Shown one piece after another: positions 24,427-37,869 of a stretch of DNA of 64,000 nt. A program made the position numbers and the translations under genes. Origin of the DNA: Lycorma delicatula (Eukaryota; Arthropoda; Insecta; Hemiptera; Fulgoridae); NCBI RefSeq assembly GCF_047948215.1, contig NC_134455.1, positions 307,972,147-308,036,146 of the forward strand. The letters are read 5' to 3'. Below the pieces are notes generated by a model. That model had not been told where the DNA came from. It did no database searches and saw only the letters and a list, made by a program, of their open reading frames with translations. The number at the start of each line of letters is the position of its first letter. Position 1 is the stretch's first letter.

Positions 24427-27400
24427 AAAAACAAACACCAATTTTACAATACATCAAAATAAGATAAATGTAGCTGTGGATAAAATATATGAGTATGTGG
24501 ATTAATTTAAATTTGTTCTTCGAATACTCAAATTATGTTTACCTCAAATTTTATATAATTGTGATAAGGATAATTTTGGAAATCAATTTCTCAAGTAGTA
24601 TATTACTTTAATATATTTCATAATATATTAAATTATTACCGGCGAAAATTTAGAAACGGTAAACAGAAAATGCATAGAAGATCCACACCGGATATTTAAA
24701 GCGGTGTCGGCATTGCTAAGAGTACAGTGGAGGCGAATAGTGTATCCCAACAGGAAATCCAAGGTAACAAGAAGCCAGTTGTATATCCCCACTACGCGCA
24801 TCTACTGAGATTTCTAAACTTCGATGAAAAACACCATCTCGTCGTAATTAATAAACGAAAACGCTTTACTGTAGCGTAGTTATTAATGTAAAATTAAATT
24901 AAATTCGGCAAAAAAATCTGTCTTGCATCAGAAAAATATCTGACTTACCTAAAATATCATTCATACAACGGATATTATTAGGATGAAAAATCCTAATAAA
25001 CATATTTATCATAATCGAACTAAACGTTTCATTAAGTAAAATATGATATTTTTATCGAATAGTACGGCAAAAATTGTTTTTTTTTTGTAATTTAATACGA
25101 AATTTCCCGCTTTTTGTAAATAGAGTTAGGAGTTCCATTTATATACTAAAAGTAGCTTGAATATCAAAATATGATAAAAAAAAAATTTAACGCAGAAATT
25201 GTGGACTTAATCAAAACGTGAAACTTGACGAAGCTGTATTTTTTGGGCAATAAGAATATTTTACACGAATTTTTCTTATTTTGGAAAGATTTTTCGTAAC
25301 CCAAGAACTTCAATATCGTTTTACAGGTAGTTAAATCTCTTAAGTTTGATATGCTGTAGGGCCCTGTACTGTACAAATTGACAGAGTTATAGACGAAATG
25401 AGAAAAAAAACATGTTAAAAAAATATATTGTTAAATAATTTTTTTTCCAGTGCATTCTAGATTTTTTTTTTTTGTTTTTGCATTTTAAACATTTTTATGA
25501 AAATTTATTTATTTTTTTAAACAATCTTTTTCTTTTTTTAATAAGATTTATTTGATAAATATAAAATAAATAATTATGCTGAACAAATTAAACTTTACAA
25601 AACTATTTCCTTTATTTACTTTGTTAATTTATTTCCTTACTAATAAATCTTCTTAGGTGAGTCTTTGCAACTGTTTCGGAGTTTCTTATAGCCATCTGGT
25701 AATGTGTTGTAGAATATCAGTCATACTTTCCAGTAAAATTAAAAAATAATAATAACTGAATATTAGTCGTAAATCAAAAATATCCTGGCGCAAACTTATT
25801 GCAGATATTATTTATTACACAAGAAATTTAATCTCTTTCAAATTACAAACAATCCCTTCTCATTTACAAACAGAATTACTGTTTGAATCCATAATAAAAA
25901 ATATATGGAAAATCTTCAAATTCAATTTCATTAATATAAAAAAAAATGACACTGATGTAACAAAGTATGAAACAATGATTAGAAAAACATTTATAATTCA
26001 TTCTACTATGATTTCAATATTATGTGAAATAAAATTTGAAAAAAAAAAACTAATTATGAAATATAAAATTTTTGGAGCTCTCATTTTTTTTCTAGTAAGA
26101 TATTAAATAAATATATTCTGCAAAGAATATGTTTAACAAAAATGAAAGTTTTCCAATTAAAAAATAAAACCTAAAAGACCAAATTCATTTAAATATTGAA
26201 AAATAAGTTTCCATTAAGAGTATTGGCTTTATTTTCAGAATAATTTCCTACTTTAATTAACCTAATGAAAGAAAAAAAGTTACGAAATATCAACGAAAAG
26301 TAAAAAACAAAAATTAATAAATGGATTTAACAAACTGGATTTTGAAATTAAACCTTATATAATTATTTATTTTTAATAGTTACTAACGTATTTATTAACA
26401 TTATCGCATTTTCATTTCCTGATTACGATTTTTCTTAATGATTAATGTACTTCAAATAGATTAAAGTTGATTTAATCAGTTTACGTAATTTCTTTGTAAT
26501 AATAACTTTGTAAAGTTAAACGATTATAAAATGGCTTTGTAATGACTAACCACCATGTAACATTTAAATAATTAAAAAATAAATACAATTATTTCTATTG
26601 AAAAAAAAAAGTTGTAGATAAACATAATGTAACTAAAAAATGCATTTTCGTATGGTTAACGTGAAAATAGAAGTAGGGTACAGACATATTTTTAAGAATT
26701 ATATTTATAGATTACTTGTTAAATTATTATGCATAAAATATAAAATATTTTGAAATACTTTTAAATTTTTTTTTATAAATAAGTTATATACTACACGGTT
26801 ACTGATTTTAAATCGCTAAGATAAACACTTAAAACCCTCTTAAAAAAAAAAAATAAATCTAAGTATGGATTTCAATTGTTAAACAATCATATCATTAATA
26901 AAGATTAGTAGAATGAAAATATCTAAAATCAAACTTTAAAAAAATTAATTTATATAAAAGATAACAATTAAATATTAGCTGTTGAAAATAAATATCCGTT
27001 TTAACAATACGAATCAAAAGAGAATTATTTATTTGTTCTTACATAAATATTTCTTTTTTATTAGTTGATTTCTTTTATATTAATATTTTATTTTATTAAT
27101 TCTCGTGTACTCGTATTTACTGATTAGTACTGTTGTATAATTAAATTGATTGCAGTTATTACGATAATCATTCTTATTACATTTTCTGTAAAGAACACTA
27201 TGATTTCTATGTTTAGTACTGTTTACCTTTCCTAGCTTCATTCTTTTATTATATGTTGACGTGTTTCGGAATAACTCCATTGTCAAAACTAATTGTATTG
27301 GTACTGTACCAATACAATAAACAGTAAACAATATTCAACGCAGAAATTAAACTGATATTTAAGTTTTAGATTTTATTATGGTAAACGGATGGACGTTAAA

Positions 27401-27567
27401 AAAAAACAATAGACCATTTTTGTATATTAAGCCTGACCAATCGGAATAATGAACCCAGCTTCTGCTTTATATAGTAAATAATTATTTTTCTAGTAGATTT
27501 TAAGAAATACAATAGAAAGCAATTGATTGTATTTATTAAATACCGTATTACTTTTAAATAGCTACCA
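24427..27567. other. AT-rich non-coding sequence with one GC-richer patch (24640-24880)
   Basis: At 24704-24880 one plus-strand frame is open for about 60 codons (GVGIAKSTVEANSVSQQE, later PVVYPHYAHLLRFLNFDE) and has no start codon. GVGIAKSTV resembles the recognition part of transposase helix-turn-helix domains, but the match is too short to assign. The rest, including frames at 25164-25376 and 27080-27331 (minus), shows nothing supportable. Confidence 0.4.
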
Positions 27568-27650
27568 CTCCGCCGAATTCAGTAGCGGAATGATATGATT
27601 ACGTTTTTCATTAAAACGTTCTGAGTTCTAATCCCGGCCAAGATTAGGAT
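27568..27650 (+). repeat. Decayed tRNA-derived SINE head (family 1)
   Basis: AGTAGCGGAATGATATGATTAC stands where the A-box half of family 1 would be. GAGTTCTAATCCCGGCCAAG is a mutated B-box, spaced as in the 38752 copy. The familiar 3' tail is not evident. Confidence 0.5.
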
Positions 27651-30600
27651 TCTTTCAAAGTTGGAAATTAATCTGTTATCAATACAAAGGAAAAGGTAAA
27701 TATCTGTCATTTGACTTAGGTCTAACGTTACTAAATAAGTAAATAAATTATAAAATACTTTTGTTAAGACATCGAGCGTGAAAAAATATTCAGCGGTCTA
27801 TTTATTATGAAATGTAATCGTGTTGTCTGATTCAGATAAATAAGTTTAGTTCACCAAACCGCCGGTCAGCTACTCAGCTTACCTTTTTGTAAAGTAAAGG
27901 AAAAGAGTTTACCGGGATGCAGCTAGGACATTTTGTGTTTAAGCCGTCACGTCTGAGACAAGGCAACAGTTAAACTACAGATACCTTTGCGCTTCAAATA
28001 ACTCATAAAATACAAATTATATTACTAGAAACAAAATAAAGATGAACGGAAAATTGTTTATAGGTAAAAATTAAAGACAGAATTTAGACGTATTACATTT
28101 TCAGATAACTAACGAATAACTATAACGAATAGTAATTATTGTTATTTAACAGATATAATAGATATTACTTAACTCTATGCTATGAATGCTTTATTCCGAA
28201 TTTTAGTTACGTAGCCAGAGATACATCTTATGCGGGTCAAGTTAGGTCGACCTGAATGTCTTGGCTCGTAAGCCCTCCTACGCCTTCTTACTCGTCACTA
28301 CTGACATATGGTGCAGGGGCAATTGCTCAGTATTATACTTAATTGCTCGTTTTCATTTAAAGCCGCTCTGATACTTCCAGCAGCTGTCTCCAGCAAGAAC
28401 TTCGTTTTTTATTATGCACCGTAAAATAATAATAAAACGGTACACAATGACGTTTTCAGATACTACGAATACATTACAATTAATGTACCGATTACCAACT
28501 CATACGCGCACCAAATCGGCAACTTACTATTACTTGTTCGAACTCATTCTGTACCTTATATAATAATTTATTTAATGTAGATATTATATTACAGAAATAT
28601 ATAATAATATAAATGAATCTGTTTAACACAAAGTAGTTACACAATTACAAACGGTTATAAACAACAAAATTATTAATAATAAAAAATAAATTCAATCATT
28701 AGTGGAAGTGAACAGTTAAAGCTGACAATGAGCTTAGCCTATATGTAGCTAATGAGAAAAGAGACTAAAGGATAAAATAAAATCAACCATGCAAATAAGA
28801 CAGATAATATTTCGTAATATTAAAAAAAAAAACACACAGATTACTTTTTATTTTTAGAACACATTTTACGAGTATGTCAAAATTGAAATATAAAAACCGA
28901 CAATAAAAATAATATGAGGCATCACTAGTATAGGTCAGGGCATAAATTAAAAAAAACGACATTTTTTTTATAAAATATAAAAATCAGAAAATAAAAACAA
29001 TATAAATATGATTTTTTAAGTTTTTAATTTAATTTGATCAAACTTGAAAAATTTACTCATCCGCATATGTGGGTTTAAATTTATTTAACAGCTAGTTATA
29101 TTTAGTTTCAAGCTACGCATCAGAATGTTCATGCTTTCAGATATTTAACGCCTATCCAGAAGCTAAATGTCAACTATTTATAACTTACTTAAAATTGTTT
29201 TTCCATCATCTAAAATTAAAACATTTTAGAGAGATAGTATTATATTTTTTAATAATAAAACCTTCTCTAACAATCATCACCAGGAAAATAAGATTTTTTT
29301 TATTAATAAACTATAGAAAGACCATAACTCGCTATTTAGAACTGTATAAAGAAAGAAAAGAAACAATGTACGCAACAGATAAATTATGTACTTAATATTT
29401 CAAATAAAAATTGTATTTATTTCTAGAGCTACCACTGGTATTGTCGTCACGCTAATGATCAAATTTTAATATCAGTCTATCATTAATATCGTGCGTGTAA
29501 TTCGCGATAGCAGTTTAACAAAGTTTATTGGCATTAAAAAACTGTTTATGTGAATGATTTTTTTTTTTAATAATAGCGTGAGTGTAAAAAATGTAGTAAA
29601 ATCAAAAACTGCGCATAAGAGCCCAATTCTAGGACAAAATATTCTAGGTAGATTTATCCTTTGATAAGTCACCAAATCGGACTATCTTTACAAATAATGG
29701 AAACAACATATCACCGGTCAACGATTTTGAATCGATCACGTTAATGTTTCAAAAGAAAATATTATTTTTCTTCAGAGATTGGAGAAATATCCAGGGATGG
29801 GTTCAGGCTTTTTAGAGAAAAATGTACGGGTGTAATAATGGGTTGACATGGTCACTATAAATCTATGTGGTGGCAATTTTAGGGGGGGGGGGTTACAAAT
29901 ATATCGATCAAAAAACGTCTCGGTTTTATTAAATGTAGGAAATGGAAATTAACGTATAATAGAACCAGTTTATACTGATCACTGTCGGGATTAATGAAAA
30001 GTGGTGGCTTCAAACTGCTAGGTTTAGAGAAAATGTAATAAAATCCCTATTATTAATAGACGACATTTTAACAATTACTTGTTCTATTCTCATACCTTAA
30101 TGAATTTTACAATGATGCTTCATTAATACCATAGATAAACAAAATAATTTTCAAAAGAAACGTTGAACTCTTAACAATAGCGAGTATGGCTTAAGTTGGT
30201 CCTGTTAGGAAGAAGGTGGTCGGATCATACAGGTGGTCACATTAACAAGTACTATTGTATTTATATAATTTATGTACATTTATTTATTTTTTTCTAATTC
30301 AATTACTTTATTCTGCATAGAGCCCATTCATTTTCATTGTCTTTTTCCCGGAGTGTACAATTTTTTTAAATCAAACAAAAAATGAAATAGATCATTCGTC
30401 GCTCAAATATGATTCACTCCTCCTGCCATCGCTGTTAATATATCAACAAATTTCAGAATACATTCCAGCCTTCTACAATGCATACGATGAAAATAAAAGC
30501 TTGCTTGCACGAAGCAGACAGCCCCTGTGCAGGTGATTGATTTAATCTTTTCTCGTAACATTAGGCTCATTCAGAAACCTAATATTCTGCAATACAGAAT

Positions 30601-31159
30601 GTTGAAATATTTTCATAAATAGCAAAAAACTTTTCTCAGTTAAAATTTATCATTTTGTTTAATTTCAGATAATAATTTCTTTAAAAATATTTAGCGTACT
30701 TATAGATATTTTACTGAATATAGGTTCAAAAACGAATACAAGATACTTGTATTAGTAGATTATTATTATTACTCTTCCTCCATCAAGTGAGTCATAAAAT
30801 GAATGACCACTTTATACGAATAAAGGTTATCAATATTTAATTTGAATTATATTTGCATGTACTTGTTGTAATGTGGGCATTAATTTTGTTAATGATGTTT
30901 ATTACTAAAAAAATCATTAAATAATAGAGCTATAACTAACAAATTATAATAATTTATTAATTCCTTAGTTATTTTATACTTATTCATAGAATAGCTAAGT
31001 AATTTTTTTTTATAATAATTGACTAATATTCAATACTAATAATTACTTATCAATTTCAATAAAGTGATTTAGTTCAATTCTTGGCATGTCTGGTACGAAT
31101 GGTATAGTTATTTCGTTCTGTAATTTGTGGCGTCAGTCAATATTTTGCGCGTATGTTTT
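27651..31159. other. Mostly AT-rich non-coding sequence with small GC-richer patches
   Basis: Patches at 27850-27970, 28205-28400 and 30480-30540 are less AT-rich but have no readable frame, paired ends or tRNA boxes. An 11-base G homopolymer sits at 29882-29892. Short frames at 29195-29395 (plus) and 29472-29675 (minus) show no motif. Confidence 0.5.
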
Positions 31160-32640
31160 TTTTAGTAAATTCTTTTTTTCCGATTGACAGAATTTAAATT
31201 CATAGTTAAGAATAAAAGGCTCCGCAGTCAAGTTCGTGAAATAGTTAATAATGTGTACGATTTTATGAAGAAAGAAGCTAAAAAGTTAGGAAAATTAGAA
31301 GACGACAAACATTTAATACGCATTCACAAATGTGAAGGACCGCTGCAGCTTGTGAGATTTTATGATCACAAATTCAAAAACTCCGAAAAGAAAAACAGGA
31401 TCTTCTTAAATCTAAATCGCAGTAGTGCTCACTCAGCACACCGAAAAAGTAAAAACAATATTCGAAACCAGTTAGTGGATTAACAGTTTTGATCAAAGCG
31501 TTGTATTGTAAGAACAATTAACGAGTTTCACACAAACATAGGCCTAATGAACTGCCTACATTAAATGAATTACGTGAAGAACTTCAAAAGAGTATTCAAC
31601 TTAAAGGTTCTAGCAGGTTAACGGTTCAGCTTAAAGGTTACACTAGCAGCTATCCTGAAAGAGTTAGAATTTAAGTGGTGTAAAACTGATAATAATAGGA
31701 AATTTTTGATTGAGAAAGAAGTCACCTGGTGGAACAGGATAGAATATTTAAGAAAAATTACCGATTTCAAAAAAGAAAATTCTTCGATTGTTTATTTGGA
31801 CGAATTGTATATTTTAATGTTCCATTTGACGACAAAATATGGTCGGATAACAGCGGTGCAGAAGTAAAAGTGCCGATTATAATAAAGGTGGTCGGTTAAT
31901 CATAACCTACGCTGGAGGAGAAATGGGCTTCATTCCGATAGCGATGTTAATTTGGAAAACGAGTTCAAAAAGCGGTGATTATCACGACAGCATCAACAAC
32001 AATTTCATGAAGTGGATATCTGAAACGTAATTCCTGATCTTCCCACCCAGTCAGTGGTTATTATCGATAATGCGCCATACCACAATTCACTTTTACAGAA
32101 GCCTCCGAATTCAAACAAATTTACTTCTTATGATAGTAAAAGTGGCTTGATTAATGGTTAGAAAAAAAGAATATTCCGTTTAATAAATCAATGTTAAAAC
32201 CACGATTGTATGACATAATTAAATCACATAGAAATTCAAAAATTAAATATAATTTTGATGATCTATTTAAAAAAACCCGGGTATCAGGTTCTGTGGCTTC
32301 CACCTTACCATCTCGATTACCTCGATTACCGATCGAGATGGTATGGTTGGCTCTGAAAAGATATGTTGGTAATAAAAACACAACATTTTTAATGTCTGAT
32401 ATTAAAAAAAGCTGTGAAAAAATGAATAGAATGAATAAGAATGACTGGAAACCAAATTGCGAACATATAAAAAAAAGTTGAAACTGAGTATAAGAAGATG
32501 GAACCGCTAATCGACGAAATGGATAAATTTATCATACAACTACGCAGTGGTAGTGGAAGTGACTATTTCCGATGAAGACAAAGAAGATTGTGACTTACAC
32601 AGGATCTGGACATATAATGAAAATTTCAAGTAAGTGTTAA
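31160..32640 (+). pseudogene. Decayed DDE-superfamily (Tc1/mariner-related, DDE_3 type) transposase
   Basis: Reading the plus strand across several frames recovers an almost complete transposase. The N-terminal stretch (RLRSQVREIVNNVYDFMKKE, about 31217-31276) is followed by a region with NELPTLNELREELQKS. Next comes AILKELEFKWCK..RKFLIEKE and the first acidic motif, VYLDEL (31790-31807). GDYHDSINNNFMKWISET leads to the second acidic motif, VVIIDNAPYHN (about 32054-32086). A third motif, PIEMVW (32329-32346), carries the terminal acidic residue, followed by a basic and acidic C-terminus. At least five frameshifts and several stops interrupt it, so it is inactive. The conserved NPIE context has lost its Asn. 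The 5' edge is a pyrimidine tract ending TTGACAG, which resembles a splice acceptor. I could not find terminal inverted repeats. The family call is from motif recognition; the host range is inference. Confidence 0.8.
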
Positions 32641-33536
32641 TAATAATAATAGTACAATCAACAGTGAAAAAAAATCGTACAAAAAAAACAATTCGAAAAT
32701 TCTAAATATTGTAAAAAAAGAACTGTACATCTAATTTAGTGTAATTATGATACAATGTGCATTCAAGCACTAAGTTTTGTTGTTTTTTTTTTACTTAAAA
32801 ACTACACCTAAATTAAGTATTGTTTTTGCAATCTTTATTTATTGAATTATAATACTAATTACGTAATAATGAATTATAAATTAATAAAATATGAAAACGG
32901 AAATAAATTAAACGTGCATAAATAAATGTCCAACGATTATTGTTGTTCTGTTAGATGAGTCTAAAGTTTTCAGGTTCGGTAGTAATGCAGTTTCATCTCC
33001 AACACAAGCTTTTATTTTTATTGTACGCACTGTACAATGAATGTATGTTGTATTTAATTTCTTCATAAACTAGATGATATTAAATTAAGTTTAAGAACTG
33101 ATAAGTCTAAAAAATATTTCAGAATTAAGTTTTAGAATCCTTTCCGATTCTGTAATCTAATAGCTACGTTAAAAATTATCATACGGTAAAGAAAGTAAAG
33201 ATAAAACGTTTCAAAGCCACAGAAGATTCTAGTGTAGCAATATTATTAAATCTCTTTAATTACAATGTTAACGTAATTTAGTCCATTCAAATAACTGATT
33301 TGGTAAAATATAATAGTTGTAAAATTTAAAAAAAGAATCGTAGTATATCTAGTAAGCTGATTGTCAACTCATAGTCACGGTAAAACATGTAAAAATATAA
33401 TTTTTTTTTAATGGTGGGTTGCAAAAATAATATTCTCATTATCACAGTTAATATCTTTATACGATGAGGCGTAAGAAGATCTAACCCACCTCACCGATAT
33501 ACCAAAATGAATTAATAAGTAACAATAATAATACTA
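32641..33536. other. AT-rich non-coding sequence
   Basis: May include the 3' flank of the transposon relic. No inverted terminus or gene is visible. Confidence 0.55.
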
Positions 33537-34043
33537 GATATTGTGTTAACACGTTCAGGAATTCACTACAGCGAGCACACAACGACAATAAATAAAAAAG
33601 ATAAAAATATTAATAGTTTTAATTAATAAATAAAGTAATTAATTAATTAGAAACTAAGCCTACAAGCTTTTCTTCAAACCACACCAAACCAATCTTATAA
33701 AATCTAACATGGAACAACCAAAACCAAGAAAATCCCAACCACAATTATTATAACATCAAATTTGGCTTCAGTCTCACTGCAAACGTGCACACTTTCCCGC
33801 AATTACAAATAATTATTGTGAAAAAGATTAAGAAAAAAACAACACCATTGCCAGAGAGTCACACGCACACACGCACACAGTATGATGCGTACATGGACGC
33901 GACTTAGTTACGCCGGCTTGGCTGGGGGGATCCGCGCCGCCCCTTCTCTGAAAACAACGGAGAAATAATTAACGAAACCCCTGGCCTGATACCTCTTGTG
34001 TCATCACAAGTTGCAAGTCACTTCCATATGGTCAAACGATATT
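33537..34043. repeat. Isolated GC-rich block; possible solo LTR or other insertion
   Basis: The sequence starts at a GTGTTAACAC palindrome and runs through an A-rich part. It then becomes clearly GC-rich at 33890-33960 (GCCGGCTTGGCTGGGGGGAT, CGCGCCGCCCCTTCTC), after a CA-rich tract (33860-33882). GATATT occurs immediately before (33537-33542) and after (34038-34043), which could be a target-site duplication around a 495-bp insertion. The ends are GTGT..AAAC rather than the usual TG..CA of an LTR, and a 6-bp match in AT-rich DNA is weak. A host promoter region is an alternative. No coding frame is supported. Confidence 0.3.
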
Positions 34044-36591
34044 ACTAACAAATTATTCCTCTAATCTCATTCCGTAATAAGACATAATTATTTCAGGTCA
34101 TTGGTTCACTATAATTCACAGCTTATATAAAGAAACTTTATTTAAATACGACGTAAATCATATCGCTTAAAATATCAATTACAGTCAAGGAAATAATAAA
34201 AATTTTATAAATACGTAAAAGTATTATTAACGTAAATATTTTTACGTTTCAGTAACTTTTAAAGTTATTATTGCTGAAAAATAATTATTGGATATTTTAA
34301 TACTATCACTGCAATTTAAATTTCAAAAATATATTAGAATTGCAGGAGTAAGCGAGAAACATCATCTATAATCTCAAAAAATAAATATATATGTATATTT
34401 GCGTTTTAAATAATATTAATATGTATCTTAATGGATACGTATATTTTTGTGTGAACCCTATAGCATTACAGGGCAGGTGCAATAACAGTTGATAATAAAT
34501 AAATAGTCAGATGGAGCGATTTTCCGAAATTAATAATTTCACACAAAATGTATGGGTAAATTTTTATTAAAAGATACTACTAAAATATATTTATTTTATT
34601 TTTTCTGGAACCAAATCAAGGTTTTCTATGAAGACATAATGTAAAGAAAAGTATAACTTTGAAAAAAGAAATTAAATGGCAGAAAAATCCATTTTATGTC
34701 AATAAAAGAAAATTAAAGTTAGAAAATTAAATTAAAAATTAAGTTTTTTAAATAATAAAAAAAAAAAATGTATACATGTAACAATATTTCATATTAGTTG
34801 ATATGTGAAAAAGTGCGAGTATATTACGCACAGTAATTTTGTGTTTTTAATGAGAGCTAATCATAATTTCTGACGTCTAGTTATGTATACCTTTATGATT
34901 TTGTCTCGAATAAATAATCTGTTAAAAATTAAATTAAAGATACACCCATTTTATTCCACAGGGTTTCGTCGTATACGTTTGTGCTTGTACTATTCGCTCC
35001 GTATTTAATTGCAGATAATTAAATTTTCTTTTAACGATCCATTTTTTTTATACTATAAATGTTGTAAAACCAATATAAGTGTATTGCGACAAACAATATA
35101 TATTTTTTTTAAATTCTAATAATAAGTGTGATAAAGTTTATAACAAATGAAAGACCGCGCTATAAGATTAAGGACAAATATATGAAATAACTGATCTAAA
35201 AATAAGCAAGGTAATATTACAGTGTGGGATAATATTTTTACAAAATCAACTCTATGAAATAAAAATGCTCGATTTTTAAGGTATAGAATAAATTACGATT
35301 TTTTTAACTCAAAAGGTTGTAGATATAGTAGTGAGTGACTGTCGTAATAAAATGTCAAAAAATAAAAACAATAAACCCAACTAATTTTTTAATACTTTTT
35401 TCAATGCGTATCAACTAATATGGAATATGAATTCTTTTGCAGCAATTATAGTATATTAATAATTAAAAATTATTATAAATAATGAAGCAAAAATTATTAC
35501 TCTCATAAGTGAATCACTATTACCTTCGGTAAAATTATGGAAGTGACACGCAACCTGCAGCATAATTAATTATAACAAGAGTATCTAAAATGCTTTGAAT
35601 ACAACAATAAATATATATAAAGAAAATAAATAAATCATTATTATAATACATAAACATAATTAATTTTTATAAATTTAAAAGGAATAATTTATACTTATAT
35701 TTTTAACATTTACTTATTTATAATTTTTTTTAACATGTTTAAGATAAATCATTTAAAATTATAAATTAAAAATTATATTTGAAACAAAAAATATACTCAA
35801 AATTAAAATTTTATACTATCATATTTAAAAATATAGTAATGCATTTAAAAATGATGAACTGCTACAGAGTTTTACCATGAAATATACACATCATGTAATA
35901 AAATTTGTTAATTAATCAGTAGTGTTTGCTCAAATATACTTAATTAAAAAACAGAAGTAGGTCTATAACGCCTGTAATATAAAATAGTAAAGATTTTAAG
36001 TAACCGTAACGTTTCTAAACAAAAAAATATTGTTATTTTTTTAATAACAAAAACTATTATATAATCTAATGAAACAGAACTAAAAATTCTGATTTTTTTT
36101 TTTAATAAATATTCATTTTTAACAGCTGAAAATTTTATTAATTTTTTCAACAGATAACAGCCTCTTTTAGAAAGAAATACATCAACGAAATATAATTAAT
36201 AATAAATATAATCGATCTATTTTAGGAAAATTAAAATTTTACATTTATTTGAAATAAACAATTACAGCAAAATAACTGACTGGCTCATATATAGCATTCT
36301 ACATGATTTAAACTAAAAATCTAGTTTACACTACGTAAATCTTAATATTACATTTTTACAAAAAGATAAACAATTATTTAAAATCGTTCTTATCTTGAAC
36401 TGCCTAATCCATGATTAAATTTTTCTATTACTACAAAAATGTTTCTCCAGAAAAGAAAAAAGAAAATAATGCTTACCCGTACTGGCTAGGAAGTACTGTA
36501 GGGTATGTCGCCCTGATTCCCGTAAAAGGAAAACCTGTAACAAATAGTATTATTGTATTAATAACATATATTTAATAGCCTATTAATTTTT
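34044..36591. other. AT-rich non-coding sequence
   Basis: No supported gene or element. The 68-codon minus-strand frame at 35944-36150 is low-complexity. Confidence 0.55.
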
Positions 36592-37200
36592 ACCTCCTTG
36601 TACGAAATAAAGGAAGTATTGTGATCGCGAAAATTTCAGTTTTCAGATTTCAACAGAAATATCCATTTTACGTCTGTATGTACGTATCTCGCATAAAACG
36701 ATTAGTCGTAGGATGTTGAAATTTTGGATTTAGGACTGTTGTAACATCTATTTGTGCACCTCTACTTTTGATTGCAATCGACTGGATCAAAAGTGTCCAA
36801 AAAAGCGCAAAATCCAAAACATTTGGATTTTGTACTTTTTCTTAACTGCAGTAATAAACCCTCGGTGAGAGATTTTCAACGACATATTGTAAGCGGTACT
36901 TAGTTTCATTGGTTTCAGAGTTATAGCCAAATAAAAGTTTAATTAATGAAATATTTGGATCTTACAAAGCACATCGGTTTGAATCAGACTTCATCTCCTT
37001 TTTTTTAACCTTTTTTTTTTTAATTTAATTTAATAATTGTTTACCTCTAATTGTAAAAAAAATTAAGATAAATAATAAATAATTCAATAAAAAAAAACAA
37101 CATGAAAAAATATCAGAAACTATTAATGAAATAAAATTTTATGTACTTTTCATTTAAAAAAAAAATGTGTATATGTAATTTAATAGGCGTACAAGGAAGT
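36592..37200 (-). mobile_element. ACTTCC-family non-autonomous element, copy 2 (inverted)
   Basis: Begins ACCTCCTTGTACG and ends CGTACAAGGAAGT, inverted ends with one mismatch. Relative to copies 1 and 3 the interior is reverse-complemented: ATTGTGATCGCGAAAATTTC, GATTAGTCGTAGGATGTTG, GATTGCAATCGACTGG, CTGCAGTAATAA, AGAGTTATAGCCAAATAAAA and GAATCAGACTTCATCTCC. Copy 2 is about 80-100 bp shorter, mainly near the A/T-rich end and the (CGTA)n stretch. There is no coding capacity. Confidence 0.8.
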
Positions 37201-37869
37201 CATGTGGTTCACTCATATCATATTCACAGGTTCACATCATATTTTTTATTATCGAATAAAAAAATAATAAACTGATTAAAATGAGTAAATGCTTTGCAAA
37301 TCTAATTGTACGTGTTTTTTTTTTTTGAAATTATTACAACCGTGATCTTAGCTTTACTAGTCCCGCTCGTTGTACCTTTATTGATGAGTTAGAAGACCAA
37401 TTCATAATAGCAATGAATTACTACGAGTAATCTATTTTATACTAAAATGATCTTTTTGTCTTTTATGCAATTTTAATTCCTTGCAAAATTTATCTTATCT
37501 TAAAAAAAGGGAGGAAAATCTAAGAAAGCACCCTTATTATCTATTTTTTAAACTTAGCTTATAATACTTTAGGTTATATGAAACGCACAAAACGTTTTTA
37601 AAAATATATTTTATTAACTGTCTACTAATTTTTCCTTCCTACTTTCATTGCACGAGTTGGGCGTTTTTTTAATATTTAATATTACATTTTTATTTTTTTA
37701 TTATTATTTTTTTTTATATTAAATTTTTAATATTTCCCGACTACGCCGGTCAAGTCACACAGATTTTATTAGATTATATTATTATATTAGTAATTATTTT
37801 CATAATAACCCATGTATTAAATAAAATGTTCATTCTTATATTAAGTTTAGCAAATATACTTAGTAAAGT
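37201..37869. other. AT-rich non-coding sequence
   Basis: Nothing supported. Confidence 0.55.

Noticed and set aside
24227..24457. Open frame inside ACTTCC copy 1 as a possible element-encoded protein
   Set aside because: Copies 2 and 3 do not keep this frame. The element is non-coding.
33862..33882. CA-rich tract as a regulatory element
   Set aside because: It is a short CACACGCACACACGCACAC microsatellite-like run; nothing ties it to a function.
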